Source: Tetrastigma voinierianum
Lineage: Eukaryota; Streptophyta; Magnoliopsida; Vitales; Vitaceae
Assembly: GCA_016808115.1 (NCBI GenBank)
Contig: JAEQBH010007387.1
Coordinates: 56,266-120,265 of the forward strand
DNA length: 64,000 nt
Direction: 5' to 3'
The first letter of the stretch is position 1; every line of letters starts with the position of its first letter. A program made the position numbers and the translations under genes. Shown here piece after piece: positions 34,501 to 46,820 of the stretch. The notes beneath the pieces are model-generated. The model saw only the letters and a list, made by a program, of their open reading frames with translations. It was not told where the DNA came from and did not search any database.

Positions 34501-35240
34501 GATCACCAACCTCGAACTCTAAGGGTCGACGTCGCCTGTCAGCATAGCTCTTCCTACCGGCTCTCGGCGGAGTGAGAGAGCTATTTGTCGTATCAAGCTC
34601 ACCTTCTCGGAGGTGTCTCTAATCAAATCAGGACCAGTGATGGAGCTCTCTCCCACCTCGGTCCAACATATCGGTGATCTGCATGGCCTCCCATACAATG
34701 CCTCATATGGTGCCATCGTATACTACTTTGATAAAAAGCATTGTTGTAGGAGGAATTCCACTAAGTGCAAATGCTCCTCCCGGCTACCCTCCATGATCCG
34801 AGCATGCTCATAGCACATGTCCTCTAACACTGTATAGTCCTCTCGGATGACCATGCACGTACGAGGGTGGAAAATTGTGCCATGGTCGGTCGGTGTGCCT
34901 TAGCCTTTTGGAAACTCTTCCAGTCTTGTGATAAGCCTGGGTCTCTATTCGACACTATGGATACTGGTACTCCATGTAGCCGGATTATCTCTAGAATATA
35001 CAACCGGCAGAATCTCTTCAATGTGAAGGTCATCCGCACGGCTAGAAAATGTGCGACTCCGTCGGCCGATCCGCTTCTCCCTTGTCTGCGCGTCATGTCT
35101 CGGTGTCCAGTGTAAAGTGGGTCACAAAATCCATACGTGACTGCTCCCATTCCCACTCGGCCACCTCCTAGCGGTGATAGCCCTCGCGGCTTTTGGTGCT
35201 CGGCCTTAACCTGGCGACCGCGTGAGACGCCGTGCCTGAA
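34501..35240 (-). pseudogene. G integrase catalytic core
   Basis: Segments read MAPYEALYGRPCRSPICW and GPDLIRDTSEKVSLI (34716 down to about 34600), and earlier LAVRMTFTLKRFCRLYILEI, HGVPVSIVSNRDPGLS and SERTIQ. The second catalytic Asp region (SNRDP) is kept; the HPQTDGQSERT segment is damaged. Many stops. Confidence 0.82.
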
Positions 35241-35399
35241 GTCCCTACGTGTCTCTTTATTCGCTCAGTATGCGGCGAAGATCTGGTACATCTTAATTGC
35301 CACCGGATGCGCGACAAATCGAGAAGCGTTAATCTCCTCTCAAGTCGGTCAAATGAGGAACCACTACCCGTCCTTTATACGAAGACTACCATGCGTGAC

Positions 35400-36180
35400 G
35401 GTCCGGCCCTACGTCACCCATGCGACTATACACGGGTCCCGATGGACACTATCTCTGCGTCCACGCCCACGAGACTCAATCACTCGCTCCAGCAAAGGCG
35501 GCGTAGCTACTAAAATCCCCAGCGTACCACATGCAGTCGTTGTCTTTGTAATCAAAGCGTCCCAGGTCACGAGGCATCCGCCCGGCTCCGAGGAAGCTAT
35601 ACCGGTGATACTCCACAGTGACTTCCCGTTGAGCAAGCCACCACGTTTGCCTTACGGGATGGTAATGCAAAGTGAAGTCATAATCCTCTAGGAACTCCAT
35701 CCATCTGTGGCGCGCCATGTTGAGGTCCCGGCTGCGTGAAAATATACTTGGACTTTTGTGGTGCAGTTTGTGAACTCCTCACCATATAAGTAGTGGCGCG
35801 AATCTTGGCGAGAGCTACGGTATAACTCCATGTCGGTGGTATTGGGGTAATTACGCTCATGATTCTTCAGGCGCGGGAACCATAGCTACTACCCTCTCGA
35901 ATTGCATCAAAGCCACATCGAGTTTGGCCTCGAGGCATCCTGATACCTTTGTGTACCCTATCACAATGGGAACTATCGAGATAGGAAGTGAAGTAAGTCT
36001 CCTCTTCAACTCTTGGAATGCCTCCTTGCATCGGTCATCCCAATCAAAGCAGGCCTCCTTCTGGTCAACCTCTCCATAGGTCTTTGCTTTTCGGGAGAAA
36101 TCACTCAATGAATCTCTGTAGTACCCGGTAATCCTAAGCTGCGTATCTAGAAGGCCGACGGCCTCTCCCCAACTCATCCT
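35400..36180 (-). pseudogene. G RNase H and RT thumb
   Basis: RHRWMEFLEDYDFTLHYHPV (35712 down) and FDWDDRCKEAFQELKRRLTS (near 36060) mark the region. The RNase H start (YCDASKDG in E) is badly altered here (YTKVSGCLEAKLDVALMQFE). Confidence 0.8.
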
Positions 36181-36554
36181 TTGCCTGGAAGCACTGCGGG
36201 TCCAGCGACCACGCTAATGCTGACACTCACGTGTCCCAAAATCTCACCTCGAGTAAGCCAAAACGCTTCGCACTTCACGAACTTAAGCGTCTGGTGATGG
36301 TCTCTCAACAAGCGCAATACAATCCTCGGATGATACTCATCGCTCCCCTCATTTGGGAGTAGATCAGATGTCATCCACGGGCCTTCACGACAAGCCCAGT
36401 CCAAAAAGGGTTGGAATACCCTATGCATGAGATCCATAAATGCTATTGGCGCATTCGTAAATCCAAAGGGCATCACTGTAAACTCAAAGTGCCCATAACG
36501 CGTCCTAAACGCTATCTTAGGGATATCTTGTCTCTAACCCTCGGTGATGGTAAC
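36174..36554 (-). pseudogene. G reverse transcriptase palm, 3' of B1
   Basis: MPFGFTNAPIAFMDLMHRVF then, after a frame change, VDDI at about 36370..36381 (catalytic aspartates), and LKFVKCEAFWLTRGEILGHV. The coding sequence breaks at B1 and resumes at 40276. Confidence 0.85.
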
Positions 36555-37373
36555 GGTCTTGTAACATCCCGAAATATACCTAGCGGTTTTCGGTTGTTTT
36601 AGGAGTATATTAAAAACTAAATGGAATTTTCGGAAATAAAAGCGAGAGACGGAGAAAGTTTACAAGATACAAGAACCGTCTTGTAATTTGTTAAAAGGGT
36701 ATGAAAGTTATAAAAGATGAAAGATTAGGGGTCAAATGAGAATATGGCATAAGTTGAATTTCAAAAAGGGAAGAATCTAAGGACCAAGATGCAATTATGA
36801 AAACTTAAAGCAAAAATGGATTTTTACTTGGCCAAACATGGCCTTAACAAAACATGGGACTTAAGACCAAAAATTGGTCTCATTTGGTGGGAGACCAAAC
36901 CGTGATAAAAAAAGGTATGAAACTAATCTTGGTATAGATCATATGGAGTTTGTATGGCATTCAAGAAAAGTTTAGGAGTTCCAAACCTAGGGTTTGTTAG
37001 GATTTCATCCTAACCAAAGATATAATGAAATTAAGGTTGGTAAAAACTCTAAATCCATAAGAAAAGTAGGGTATCCTTCCTTTGAGGTTGGATTCATGGT
37101 GAAATGACAAGCGATTGAGTTAGGGTTTAGAATAAACCTAACAAATCCTTAAGGTTTAGCTTGTGTATGGGTTAAGACCCATATTAGAATGGATTTGGAA
37201 TAAATTCATGAAAATTTTGAAAGATATGTAATTGAAGATGAAGTGAGGAGAAAAGAGATCATAAGATGAATTTGAAGTGGTCTTGAAGTGTTTATAAAGT
37301 ATAGAGTTGATTTGGGTATCAAAGATATGGAAAAAAGGGAGAAAATACACATTCTGGACATTTTCGGGTCATA

Positions 37374-37458
37374 TGTACCGGTACACCTCGAACGTGTACC
37401 GGTACACCCTTCCAGAACCCAAAGTGTACCGGTACACGTTAGGGGTGTACCGGTACAC
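37374..37458. repeat. Palindrome array GTGTACCGGTACAC, four copies, in B1
   Basis: Perfect 14-base palindromes at 37394..37407, 37424..37437 and 37445..37458, and a 13-base match at 37374..37386 (TGTACCGGTACAC). Spacing is 20, 30 and 21 bases. The array starts 814 bases from the LTR 5' end, just before CCATAACTTCCTC (37502). Confidence 0.9.
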
Positions 37459-38693
37459 CCTATTCTACTTTCCCAGTTTCGACCAGTTTTCGTATTTTGG
37501 CCATAACTTCCTCATTTCTTATCTGTTTTGAGTGATTCAAGTGGCCAATTAAAATAAACTTCAAGGAAAACCAAACATAAAGAAATAGGAATCGTCAAAT
37601 TCTGGCTCTAAGTGGCCTAAAAATTCACTCAAAGTGGGGCCATGTGCAAACCAAATTCTGCATCAGTTTGATCATAGAGTAGTCCGGGTTGTTTCGGACG
37701 TAACTTGAGTTTCGGTGCTCCGAATTGGGTGATTCCAGTTGGAATAGAACCCTTAGAACCTTATATTTAAAGAGTGAAGATAGTGTCAAATGTGAGATTC
37801 AGACCAGGAAATGAGTAATACAAACTGTACCCGGTCTGATCGGTAAAATGACTAGTTGGCATGAACATGCCGCCTTTATTTTGGATGATCAGTTGGATTG
37901 ATTCTAATTCTAAGTAAATTAGATTCATGGGAATAAGAATATATAGATGAGGTGTGATTTCATAGACAACATACTTTACAAGTATATGAAGTGTCATATG
38001 TAATAGGCATGAAACAAGGAAAAATATAGAAAATGCAATATGTATAGATGGGTGCATGAAATATGAATATGATATGAATATAGGATTATATGATAAGATA
38101 TGATAGGTATAAGTCATAAGATATGATAAGATATGATAGGACATGTTATAAGATATGATAGTCTAAAGTACACGAATGATAGGCACATATGAATATAAGA
38201 TTATATGATGTGAACATATGATTGTCATACATAAACGAATAGTTGGAACATGATAGAAATATAGAAAGTATATGAATAGATAAAGACATGACAGGAATAC
38301 GTAAATGATATGAATATATGAATGAGTAAAAGCATACATGATAGAAAAATAGAAAGTACATGAATAGCTAAATCATGATAGAAACGCATAAAGGAAATGA
38401 TGTATAAATGATATAAAGAAATATGAATATAGAAAGCGATATAGGAATATATGAATACAAGAGTGCATAGATGCCTTCATGATATATGATAGGATTTACA
38501 TATATGATACGAAGACAAAACTAAATGATAGCAAAAGATATGAAATATAAGCTTGGCTGAGCTTGAGACATGAACATGAAAAGCAATATGTCATGAACAC
38601 AGAATGTGATTAAGATACACAAAATGTGTGTTATGAAAGACATATGATCATATGACTACCTAGGACCAAAGAATGAATGAGTGGACGTCACGG

Positions 38694-38905
38694 TTGGTAC
38701 TTGGTGCTCTGATTGAGTACTTCGATTACTCTGATTAGTACTTGATTACTCTTGATTAGTGCTCGGCCTCTGATTAATGCCCGGTACTCCTGTTGGTGCT
38801 ACGGCACTCCTATCTGATTTACGGCACTCACATTGATACTCAGAGTACTCCTAGCGGTGCTACGGCACCTCGATGTTATCTTGTACTTTGAGGTACTTAT
38901 TATAC
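38694..38905 (+). repeat. Tandem repeat with GTGC-TACG-GCAC hairpins in B1
   Basis: Eight or so irregular units of TGATTAGTGCTCGG or GGTACTCC-like sequence. Two copies of GGTGCTACGGCACT/C can fold into 5-base stems with a TACG loop. Confidence 0.55.
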
Positions 38906-40275
38906 CGCGTCCGACTCATTTCTTATGATTGGTCTAGGTAATTAAACAGAGATATATGATAAGACTACGAATAAAGAATCGGAGTAAAGATATGAATAGT
39001 CTGGGGATAATAGGATATGAAAATTACAAGATGAGCATATAACGGGAAAGTGCGATAATGTCTGAGTATAAAAGTGAAGAATGGAAGCCATATGAAAAGT
39101 AGAGTATATGGAAGGCATAATTATCACGAAAAGCATATGAAAAGCATAGTATATGAATATCATAAAATATATGACAACATATGCAAGTACATAAAAGAAA
39201 GCCATATAGAAAAGTATAACGGAAAACAATATATGAAATGAAACGATTACATGAATATAGGTATATGAAAATAGTATAGAAGACAGAACATGAATACGAT
39301 TATATAGAAGTACAAAATATAACACCACGAAAGGATAGAAATTAGATAGAGAGAAGGTATATGGAAACTATGGTATATGAAGAAAACATATGAAAGCCTA
39401 TGTGAAAAACTGTGATAGTATATATGATATGATAGTGAAATTATGGAAGTCTTATCTCCTACGGAATGAAGATGAGATAGGGAGATTCACGTGTCTGAAA
39501 ATCAGATGTGATGTGAAGTGTTGACTAAGTCATTAGGATAAATGCAAATATATTGAAGCATAAAGTATATGATAAAATAAGGGTTGAATGTGTGATGCGT
39601 GTGTGTCTGTAGGAATGCAATCAATGAATAGCGAATAAAAGACGATTGCGAGACGACTAAGAGTCTATGATAAGTGATGAGATGGACTGTGACCGGGGGA
39701 TGATAGATATAAAATAAGATATGAGTATGGAACAAGATTATTAAAGACAGAGCGGGCATTGTGCAGAATACTCAAATAATAAGGAATTAAAGTATAGAAA
39801 TATGTATAGATATATAGTGCATATGTACTCGCTTGTGGCTTGGTCACCATTGGAGTGGTTGTCCATGCTTATGTTCCAGCTAAGCGTAAAGTTTAACCGC
39901 AGATTGTTCAATCCGTGTAGGTGCAGAAAGGAGACAGAGGCGGGACATTCCACGTCGACAAAGCGGTGACTCGAGATAGAGTACTCACCGATCTTCTTCC
40001 GCAATCTCTGAAGTTTTGTATTAGAAATTGTACATGTATAAGTAAATGAGACTCTGTATATGTGTATAGATTTTTATGGACACCACTCCGGTGGTAGTTC
40101 TTTTGTATATGTAAAATGATTCTTGTTATTACAGAAATTATTTATCTGCAGGAATAATCTGACTCACGAGAAAGAACGAGGTCAATAGAGTCCCGGTATA
40201 TAGTGCGATTATAGATAGTCTCGCGGACTTGGTTCGGATCCGCTAATCGGGTCGAATCGGAGGTCCGGGTGACAA

Positions 40276-40520
40276 GGTCTAAAGGTCATCGGAGTAGACT
40301 GTATTTCCCTCTCGTGATGTGGTAAGTGATCCTCGTGATGGGTATCGATTCTTGATCGTAACCACGTTCCAGCTATTGATGTCAATGCGGTCGAAGGGTC
40401 TTGTCCTTCTTCTTCGCAAATAGAGGCAGGACGCCCATGGTGAAGTGCTCGGTCTAATGAACCACGTCGGTAACTCTTTGTCGCTGGACTCTACGAGGTT
40501 CTATGACTTTCAGTAGTTGC
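40276..40520 (-). pseudogene. G reverse transcriptase fingers, 5' of B1
   Basis: On the minus strand PLFAKKKDKTLRP and a decayed DYR segment match E at 27650..27540. This is the part of RT separated from 36174..36554 by B1. Confidence 0.75.
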
Positions 40521-41130
40521 ATCTGTCTTGGTCGTAGAGATGGCCCAGTGCAGGTGCATGACTTCGATCTGAAGTCTACAACCCTCTGTAGAGGCAATCC
40601 CGGTAGCTCATCCAGAACATCCATGCTAGTAAACTACTGGGTGATCTAAGTCTTGTCTCTCCTTGTCCTCCCCAGGGTAAGACTTGTGACAAGGTACTTG
40701 TCACGACACACAGGACTCATTATATTTAATGCAGGGCAAAATATCATGCTTGTCCCCACGGGAAATACCACACGAGTACCATCTGCGTGTAGGCGGTAAC
40801 CTTCCCTCTTTGGCTCACAATCGTCGCGACCACATGGGATGTCAACTTGATCCATTCCCGGGATGACATCGAACTGACTATCCATGATCCTCGAGTCAGC
40901 TGTGGTAGAGTCCAGAGATCTCTAACTTCGCAGCCATGACATATCATCCTGATCTCGCCCTAATCCCTAGGGAGAACTCACATACACAGGCTCCTCTCAG
41001 GTCTCAACCTCTAAGCCCAACTCTATCACAGGCGATGCGACAATGAATGAATCACGAAGCACCATAATCAAATAACACTCTTGCCCATAGGCGAGATAAT
41101 AGCAGTACCACAGTATGGCGGTGAATCCAT
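40521..41130 (-). pseudogene. G protease, active site DYGA
   Basis: LWARVLFDYGAS (about 41095..41055) carries the same D-Y-G-A as E. FDVIPGMD (near 40870) matches FDVILGMD of E. Stops follow both. Confidence 0.78.
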
Positions 41131-42248
41131 TGACTCGGCTGCGGTGTGATAAATACGCCGCCCCAGACCCCCAGCGATCCTGCACAATGGGCCTCGTCCT
41201 CTGCCTCTACATACTCGGCCTCGGGCCTGCTGTAGAAATAGGAGGTGCAGTGTAGCTCCACAAGCGAGGCCCGCTCCTCGACATATGCGGGATGTGGAGA
41301 AATGTTATCCTCTCCTGTCCTACCGGCGGCCCCAGGCTGTCTTGTCAGAAACCCTAAGTTCTGTGCTCTAGGGGCAATTCCTCCTCATGTGTCAATTTCT
41401 GCAGCAATGGTAACACATATCTGCCAGCGACCGCGACTCTCATGCGTACCTTTGGCACGATGGTACGCGACAGCGGAACACTTTCGTGAACTAGAAAGCC
41501 CTCTACTTCTTTCCGAACTAGAAGAAAATGACTCTCTCCTTCCTCTTGCTACTAACACCCGCATCAGTGCTCTAAGCATCCTTTATCTCTCTCTATGGTT
41601 AGGGTTGTCCCTGACAGTCCATATCCGTGGCGAAGTCCTACGATCTGATCCAGAATGGATAATTTAGATCCATTTCTCAAATCTCCTAACCTTGGCTATG
41701 TCTGTAGCCACGTAATCATCATTAGCAATTTTAGCTCGTGAACTGGCCACGCAATCATCACGAGTCATGGCCCCTGGCAGCTGGCTCTAGGAATACGGGC
41801 CTTCGCATGCCTCACGGTCTCTGGAAAGTACTTGCAGCAGACGGATCTTGAAACTCTGCCCATGTCATAGCCTCCTAGGTCTCTAGGGTCATTGCCACAT
41901 TTCCACCATACTTGGGCCTCGCCTCTTAGCTAGGCGGTTAGTCTAATCTGGCGGAGTCGCGTCGGAGGTACAATCTCATAACCTCCCAACACCTTCTCGT
42001 CTGCGCCAGACCAATGGTGCCCCGCCACCATCGGGATCTCCTCCCCACAGTCAGATGTCGGAGGATGATGCGCCCTGAAGCCTCTGGAGGTTACACTAGG
42101 ACCTCCACGACTGCTGCCTTACCGGCTGTGCCTTTGCCATTGTAGCCGCAATACCTACAACCTCTACAAAGGCCTAATGATCAAATACTGGTGGTGCCTG
42201 ACCAGTACCTCGTGGACGCCCTCTACGTCCTCGTCCTCGACGAGCCAT
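41131..42248 (-). pseudogene. G gag
   Basis: Start ATG at 42248 begins MARRGRGRRGRPRGTG. A central segment matches the E gag fragment (VTSRGF-type near 42100, STDAGVSSKRKES near 41560). A zinc-knuckle relic at 41416..41373 reads C-Y-H-C, one stop, then H-M-R-R-N-C. Frames change several times. Confidence 0.8.
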
Positions 42249-42946
42249 CTACACATGTCAAATAGCAGTTAAATCACGATGCGGGTATCTACAGGCATAA
42301 ACAGCCAGAAACTATTCATACCACAGTCATCACCAGTTTCATACACCAAGTGTCTTGCATTCATAGCGTCACGAAGACAACGATTCACATGTCAAATCAT
42401 TTTTATCCACAAAAATTTTATTTTCGAAAATTTCATTTTTCCAAAATTTTGTCTCATTTTATTTGATTTTATCTTATTTTATTTTATTAAAAATTAAATT
42501 TTTTTTTCATTTTCCAAAACACTCAAATCAATTATAAAAATTTATTTTATTCAATTTTCTTGAGTTTTACACCACAGTAAAACCTTAGAAAACAATTTTC
42601 ACCAAATAAACCAAATCAATTTTAAAAAATTTATTCATATTTATTTCCTTTCCGATTTTACACACTTTCCCCAAAACTCCCAAGAATTTTCTAACACTTA
42701 TATTACTACCTACTAGCACCTGAAACCAATCTGACACATAATACTTCATGTTATGCATATCCTTCACACAACAATTAATCAAATCACACAATCACACACA
42801 AAACACCTGCGTGTAGTGTTTTAGTTTTGTCCCGTACCTTCCTAGGTAATCTCATACCTAAACAGTCAAAGCCACGCAAAAGTGGTGATGTTCTTGGAAC
42901 TATGGCTAGCCCAAGCCCCTCAAGCCCTAGGTATTCGTATACCTAT
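42249..42946 (-). other. G leader between primer site and gag
   Basis: AT-rich, about 700 bases, no gene. Unlike the E1 leader it contains no clear palindrome array. Confidence 0.5.
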
Positions 42947-42961
42947 GCTCTGATACCAAGC
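42947..42961 (-). other. G primer-binding site, initiator Met tRNA
   Basis: TGGTATCAGAGC on the minus strand, preceded by GCT after the LTR end GGCGTCATA. It is intact and complements the 3' end of plant tRNA-iMet. Confidence 0.85.
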
Positions 42962-44977
42962 TATGACGCCTCAATCCCGGGGTGTCCGTTGACAACCCGT
43001 CAACCAGCGAAATACTCGTGGATCTTGGAGTAGCTTGAAACACAGCTCCATGAAAATCGGTCAGGTCTCCTTTGTCTGGGGAGCTCTACCCCAAAATACA
43101 AAACTTTGTCTAACGGGTTCAAAATATGACCACACAAGGTCCAATTGCAAATAAAATAATGACCACTTGGGCCCCTACATCAATACTCACAATATAATGT
43201 CCAACCAATTATCTCACATGGTTCAAGAGTTATACATTACTCTTAATACAAATACATATTAAAATTTACAATTCTAATACATATTATCCAAACATCAAGC
43301 CTGGCAGGCTTTCTTCCGTCGGCTCTAGGAATGAGCCGTCTCCTCGTGCGCTCCCACTGCTTTGAAATAATATATTCCTCGGCAGGGGTGAGCTAATGCC
43401 GATGGTGGAATCACCCAAATGGATTCCTCTCCACCTAAGTGCATATCACGATGATCATGTAAACACACACTCAAGTAAATCGCATTGATCCTACTTGAAT
43501 GTCTAAATGACTGACCATGTCCAGAGTCCTCAGAACTCTCTCACTTGCCTAAGCCATGTATGAAGCATTATTTTCAAAACAAAGGTATTTGTTTTAATTA
43601 TTGAACAACCCTCGTATAAGTAGTGGGTGACTCAGATGAAATACAATTGAGTGGACAACCCTCGATGTATCAATTGGGGTAGGCTCCAGTGATTTGATAT
43701 ATTTTTTTATATGGACTACCCCTCGGAAATCATTGTAATGGACACCTCCGATGAGTATTATTAGTCAACCCTAAAACAATTCTCAGAAAGCGCCTCGTAA
43801 GCTCCCACTCCTATTGCTCTAGGGTGCCCTAGTGCATATGGAATGCACATGATGCCAATTCAATACAATGTATATAACATGCAAATATATATAACATGAT
43901 ATACATTTACATAATTTAATCACACAACATGTTATAATTTCACAATCCATTACAAAAATTGTTAGCTCCATTAGGCTATTTACAACCACAGCGGTCGGTT
44001 GAATTACTCGACTAAAACACATTTTTCTCACAAAATTTATTGCTGTGACACTATTCATGTGAGCAATTAAAACCCTCAGATTCTTGTTCGCAGCCCTTAT
44101 CCACCATCGATTCCGCCGTGGCTTAGAAATTATGGCCATTTCCGGCCGCATACATATCGAAGCATGATTTATAGCACAAATTTGTATCGCTGGCCCAAAG
44201 CGATGGTGATCTGCGATGGTATCGAAATGAGCTCGAAAATTTCCAACAATTCGGTCCCGAGTTTTGGACCGATCAAATAACAGTTCAGAAGGCCTCAAAT
44301 CACCGAATCATCAACCAAAACACTTAGGTGAAAATAAACCAAGTAGGATAAATCTCACCACCTCCAGGAGTTCTTAGAAACTCTAACCAGGGTACCTACG
44401 GTTGCCTCTCAGCGTGAAACGACTTTCCTTCACTCCCGAAGACATCAAACCCGATTGGATTAGCCAAAATCTGAGATAAACGATACTCTCTGCTAAAAAT
44501 ACAAAAATCGGCCTGTACATATCCCTTCTTCATTTCACGTTTTTCTTTTCCTTTTTTTCAATTGTAGGAAGCGACGCACTATTGGGTATTTCGTCTTATT
44601 ATCATTTAATCAAATTCAATAATGACAATCATGTCCTCACTCTTGGATTTTTGACATTTTGCACTACCTCGGCCGTCCATTTCCATCATTTCTCTACTCA
44701 TACAACATAAGTCACCTGAGTACATGTTATAGGTGACTTTCGTCACATCACACATGTCGATTTCTGACTTAGAAGCGTGATGCCTAGAAAAAACGTGTAA
44801 ATTCAAGTATCTCGGAAATTCACCACAAAATTCGACGTGTTAGATAGATTTCGCGAGATGATTCCAACGGTGAAATCCGTTTCATCATCCGAGATCTAGA
44901 GAATACATTTCGGATTTTTTTACCGAAATTACGATTTTGCCATTTTTTCATAACTTGGAATTTTCTCGGGTCTTACA
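42962..44977 (-). repeat. G 5' LTR
   Basis: Minus strand, starts TGTAAGACCCGAGAAAATT and ends GGATTGAGGCGTCATA. Near-identical to 32038..33966 in AT-rich segments (for example 43190..43300 against 32200..32310) but very different, with many indels, in GC-rich ones. Confidence 0.85.
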
Positions 44978-44982
44978 TGCTC

Positions 44983-45680
44983 GAGGTTCATCTTGGCGTC
45001 TCGGTTATAGAGGATGTCCTCTATAACCTGACCGACATCAAATGGGATGTCCTGAATGATGGCGAAATTCGGCCAAAGGCCCCATTTCATACATCACCTG
45101 CATAGTTCGTCGTCGAATGAGACAAGAGGTGATAAAATGGTGTTATACACCTTAGGTAGCATAAATTTAAGTGTTTAGCCTTGAAGTGCAGCGTGCCCCT
45201 CACATTGTTAATTTCACTCACCACCTTGTTTGTGAGACGGGTCAAGGACTTACGCGGGTAGTTAGGGTTGCTCTTGAAAGTCGATCAAAAAGGCTCCTTT
45301 TCTGACTCAAGGTTGTAATAGCGTTTGACAGACTTACGCCTTGGAATTCTGCAACACCCCACGAGACTCGAACCTTCTTAAGCGCGGGGTACGCTAGGTT
45401 TGGTGTAGAATTCCTACACAACCATCGTGGTAGCCGGCCTTGGGGGTTGTTATAATGCACCCCACCCCTTCCTAGCGATGGTTTTCCGGAAAAAATCGTT
45501 GGGATGTTGGAATCCCCTTTATAATAATTAAAGGCTTGAGTTTGTAGAGATGAGGCTGAACTTCTCGACCGCCTTCTCATTTACGAATTTACCATGATCG
45601 TAGGCCTAAGAGGGTTCTTCATTGGCTCGACTACTCTTCGAGCTCAATTTTAGCTTTTTGCTTGACATTGGGCATGGGCT
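44983..45680 (-). pseudogene. A1 env-like ORF, first half
   Basis: A 112-residue open stretch (45580 down to 45242) shows NYYKGDSNIPTIFSGKPS and LAYPALKKVRVSWGVAEFQG. Later frames read LTNKVVSEINNVRGTLHF and DVGQVIEDILYNRDAKMNLE, ending at G. This resembles the ORF found after integrase in Athila-type elements; its function is not established. Confidence 0.6.
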
Positions 45681-46820
45681 AGGGATCGCTGTGGGACGAA
45701 CTTAAAGGTGAAAGGAACTCTAGAAGGCTACCACACTCCTAGGGGGATTGCACGCTACCAAAACACCCACAGGAAGCACCCAAAACTCACTAAGGCCAAC
45801 TAACAAACACGTAGTGGGCATAAAGTGGGATAGGGAGCCTAATGCACAAAAAACGGGTCTAGAACCCCCAACCAACCCTAGGAGACTTCTTAGACACAAA
45901 CCACCTAAAGCAAGGGGAGTGTAGAAAAACTAAGACCTGAATGGAGACAAAAAGGGGACCGTAGGCAAGGTCTCTAAATGACAGTGGAATTGGATTTTTC
46001 ATAGGCTGGGGCAGAGCCTAGGGCTGGAGGTTATGAGATGGCTGGATGACCTTTGGTAGAGCTTGGGATGGGATTTGGCTGGAATACCTGCAAAAAGTTG
46101 AGAGCATACTAGGGTTTGCAAAGGGACGGAGGGGAGAATATGAACGTTTCTAGGTGCAAGCGAGCTGACGTCGCAGCGTTTGGGCGGCGTCGCGCGTTCC
46201 CAGACCAGCGTCGCGCGTTGATTATCGCGGCGTTATAGAGGAGGCAATTTTCGCGTATAGCGTTCCCCGAAGGCATTCGATGTCGTGGCGTTGTAGGAGC
46301 GTTTGTTTCAGCGTCAGCGGCGTTAGAGTCGGCGTCGCGACATGCCCGAGATGTATATTTTCAACGTCGCGACGTTGAGTCCAACGTCGCGACGTTCCCG
46401 AGACCAACATCTAGGAAATTTTTGCAATTTTTTTCTAAAGTATGAAAACCACAACTGTTTAAGATCCCACCGCCTCCCCAGAAGCTTGCACAAAGCTTGT
46501 CATGCTATCTCTCCTTTGCCCTGGCAACCTCGGAACCTCGAAACACGGAACCGCAAATGCATCAAAAATTAAAACAGAAAAATTAAGCCTAAGCAAAGCT
46601 TAAGAATAAAAAGCGTGACCTGATAATTTTAAGGCAGGTTGCATCGAGTGGCACTTTGTTTGCGTGGTTTGCTCTGACCAAGTGTGATCAGCAAGCGGTG
46701 CTCCAACCAAATAACCGGCCAATGAAAATTTCGTGATCCGAGCATTGCCTATGTTGGCTTCAAACTTATGGTGAATGCTTCTTGAATTGTGCATTGGGTA
46801 AATCTTCACTCGCTACCCAT
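45681..46820 (-). other. A1 spacer between integrase and env-like ORF; no gene
   Basis: Noncoding. Its middle holds a CpG-rich palindrome array (46150..46396), in contrast to its AT-rich surroundings. Confidence 0.55.
46150..46396. repeat. Palindrome array, core CAACGTCGCGACGTTG, in the A1 spacer
   Basis: A perfect 16-base palindrome at 46362..46377, a perfect 14-base copy (AACGTCGCGACGTT) at 46383..46396, and about seven degenerate copies such as GGCGTCGCGACATG (46331..46344) and GGCGTCGCGCGTT. One copy recurs in the A1 LTR (29921). Extremely CpG-dense for this window. Confidence 0.8.

Larger units (their letters stand above)
36560..40275 (+). mobile_element. B1: 3.7 kb solo LTR nested in G's RT, with target duplication
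   Basis: Starts TGTAACATCCCGAAATATACC and ends GGTCCGGGTGACAA (the last A could belong to the target). GGTCT flanks it at 36555..36559 and 40276..40280. It is homologous to B2 (49094..61713, minus), including a shared start and a GGATGTCCTG ... CACCTACACGGATTGAAC-like segment near the end. Very long AT-rich parts (38000..39800) hold only ATATGA-rich low-complexity sequence. Confidence 0.88.
32038..44977 (-). mobile_element. G: Tekay-like gypsy retrotransposon nested in A1, itself split by B1
   Basis: Minus strand: 5' LTR 42962..44977, intact iMet primer site, gag, protease, RT first half, [B1], RT second half, RNase H, integrase, polypurine tract, 3' LTR 32038..33966. Flanks TGCTG (32033..32037) and TGCTC (44978..44982) form a target duplication with one mismatch. 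Without B1 the element is about 9.2 kb. All genes have many stops and indels. Confidence 0.9.

Noticed and set aside
35137..35691. 184-residue plus-strand open frame
   Set aside because: Antisense of G's RNase H and integrase, whose motifs are clear on the minus strand.
37374..37458. Palindrome array considered as a CRISPR array
   Set aside because: Spacers are unequal and very short, there are no cas genes, and the context is a plant LTR.
42947..42961. TGGTATCAGAGC considered as part of a tRNA gene
   Set aside because: It is only the complement of a tRNA 3' end beside an LTR, that is, a primer-binding site; no cloverleaf surrounds it.
43819..44298. 159-residue minus-strand open frame
   Set aside because: Lies entirely inside the G 5' LTR, and the same LTR sequence at 32038..33966 does not keep the frame open.
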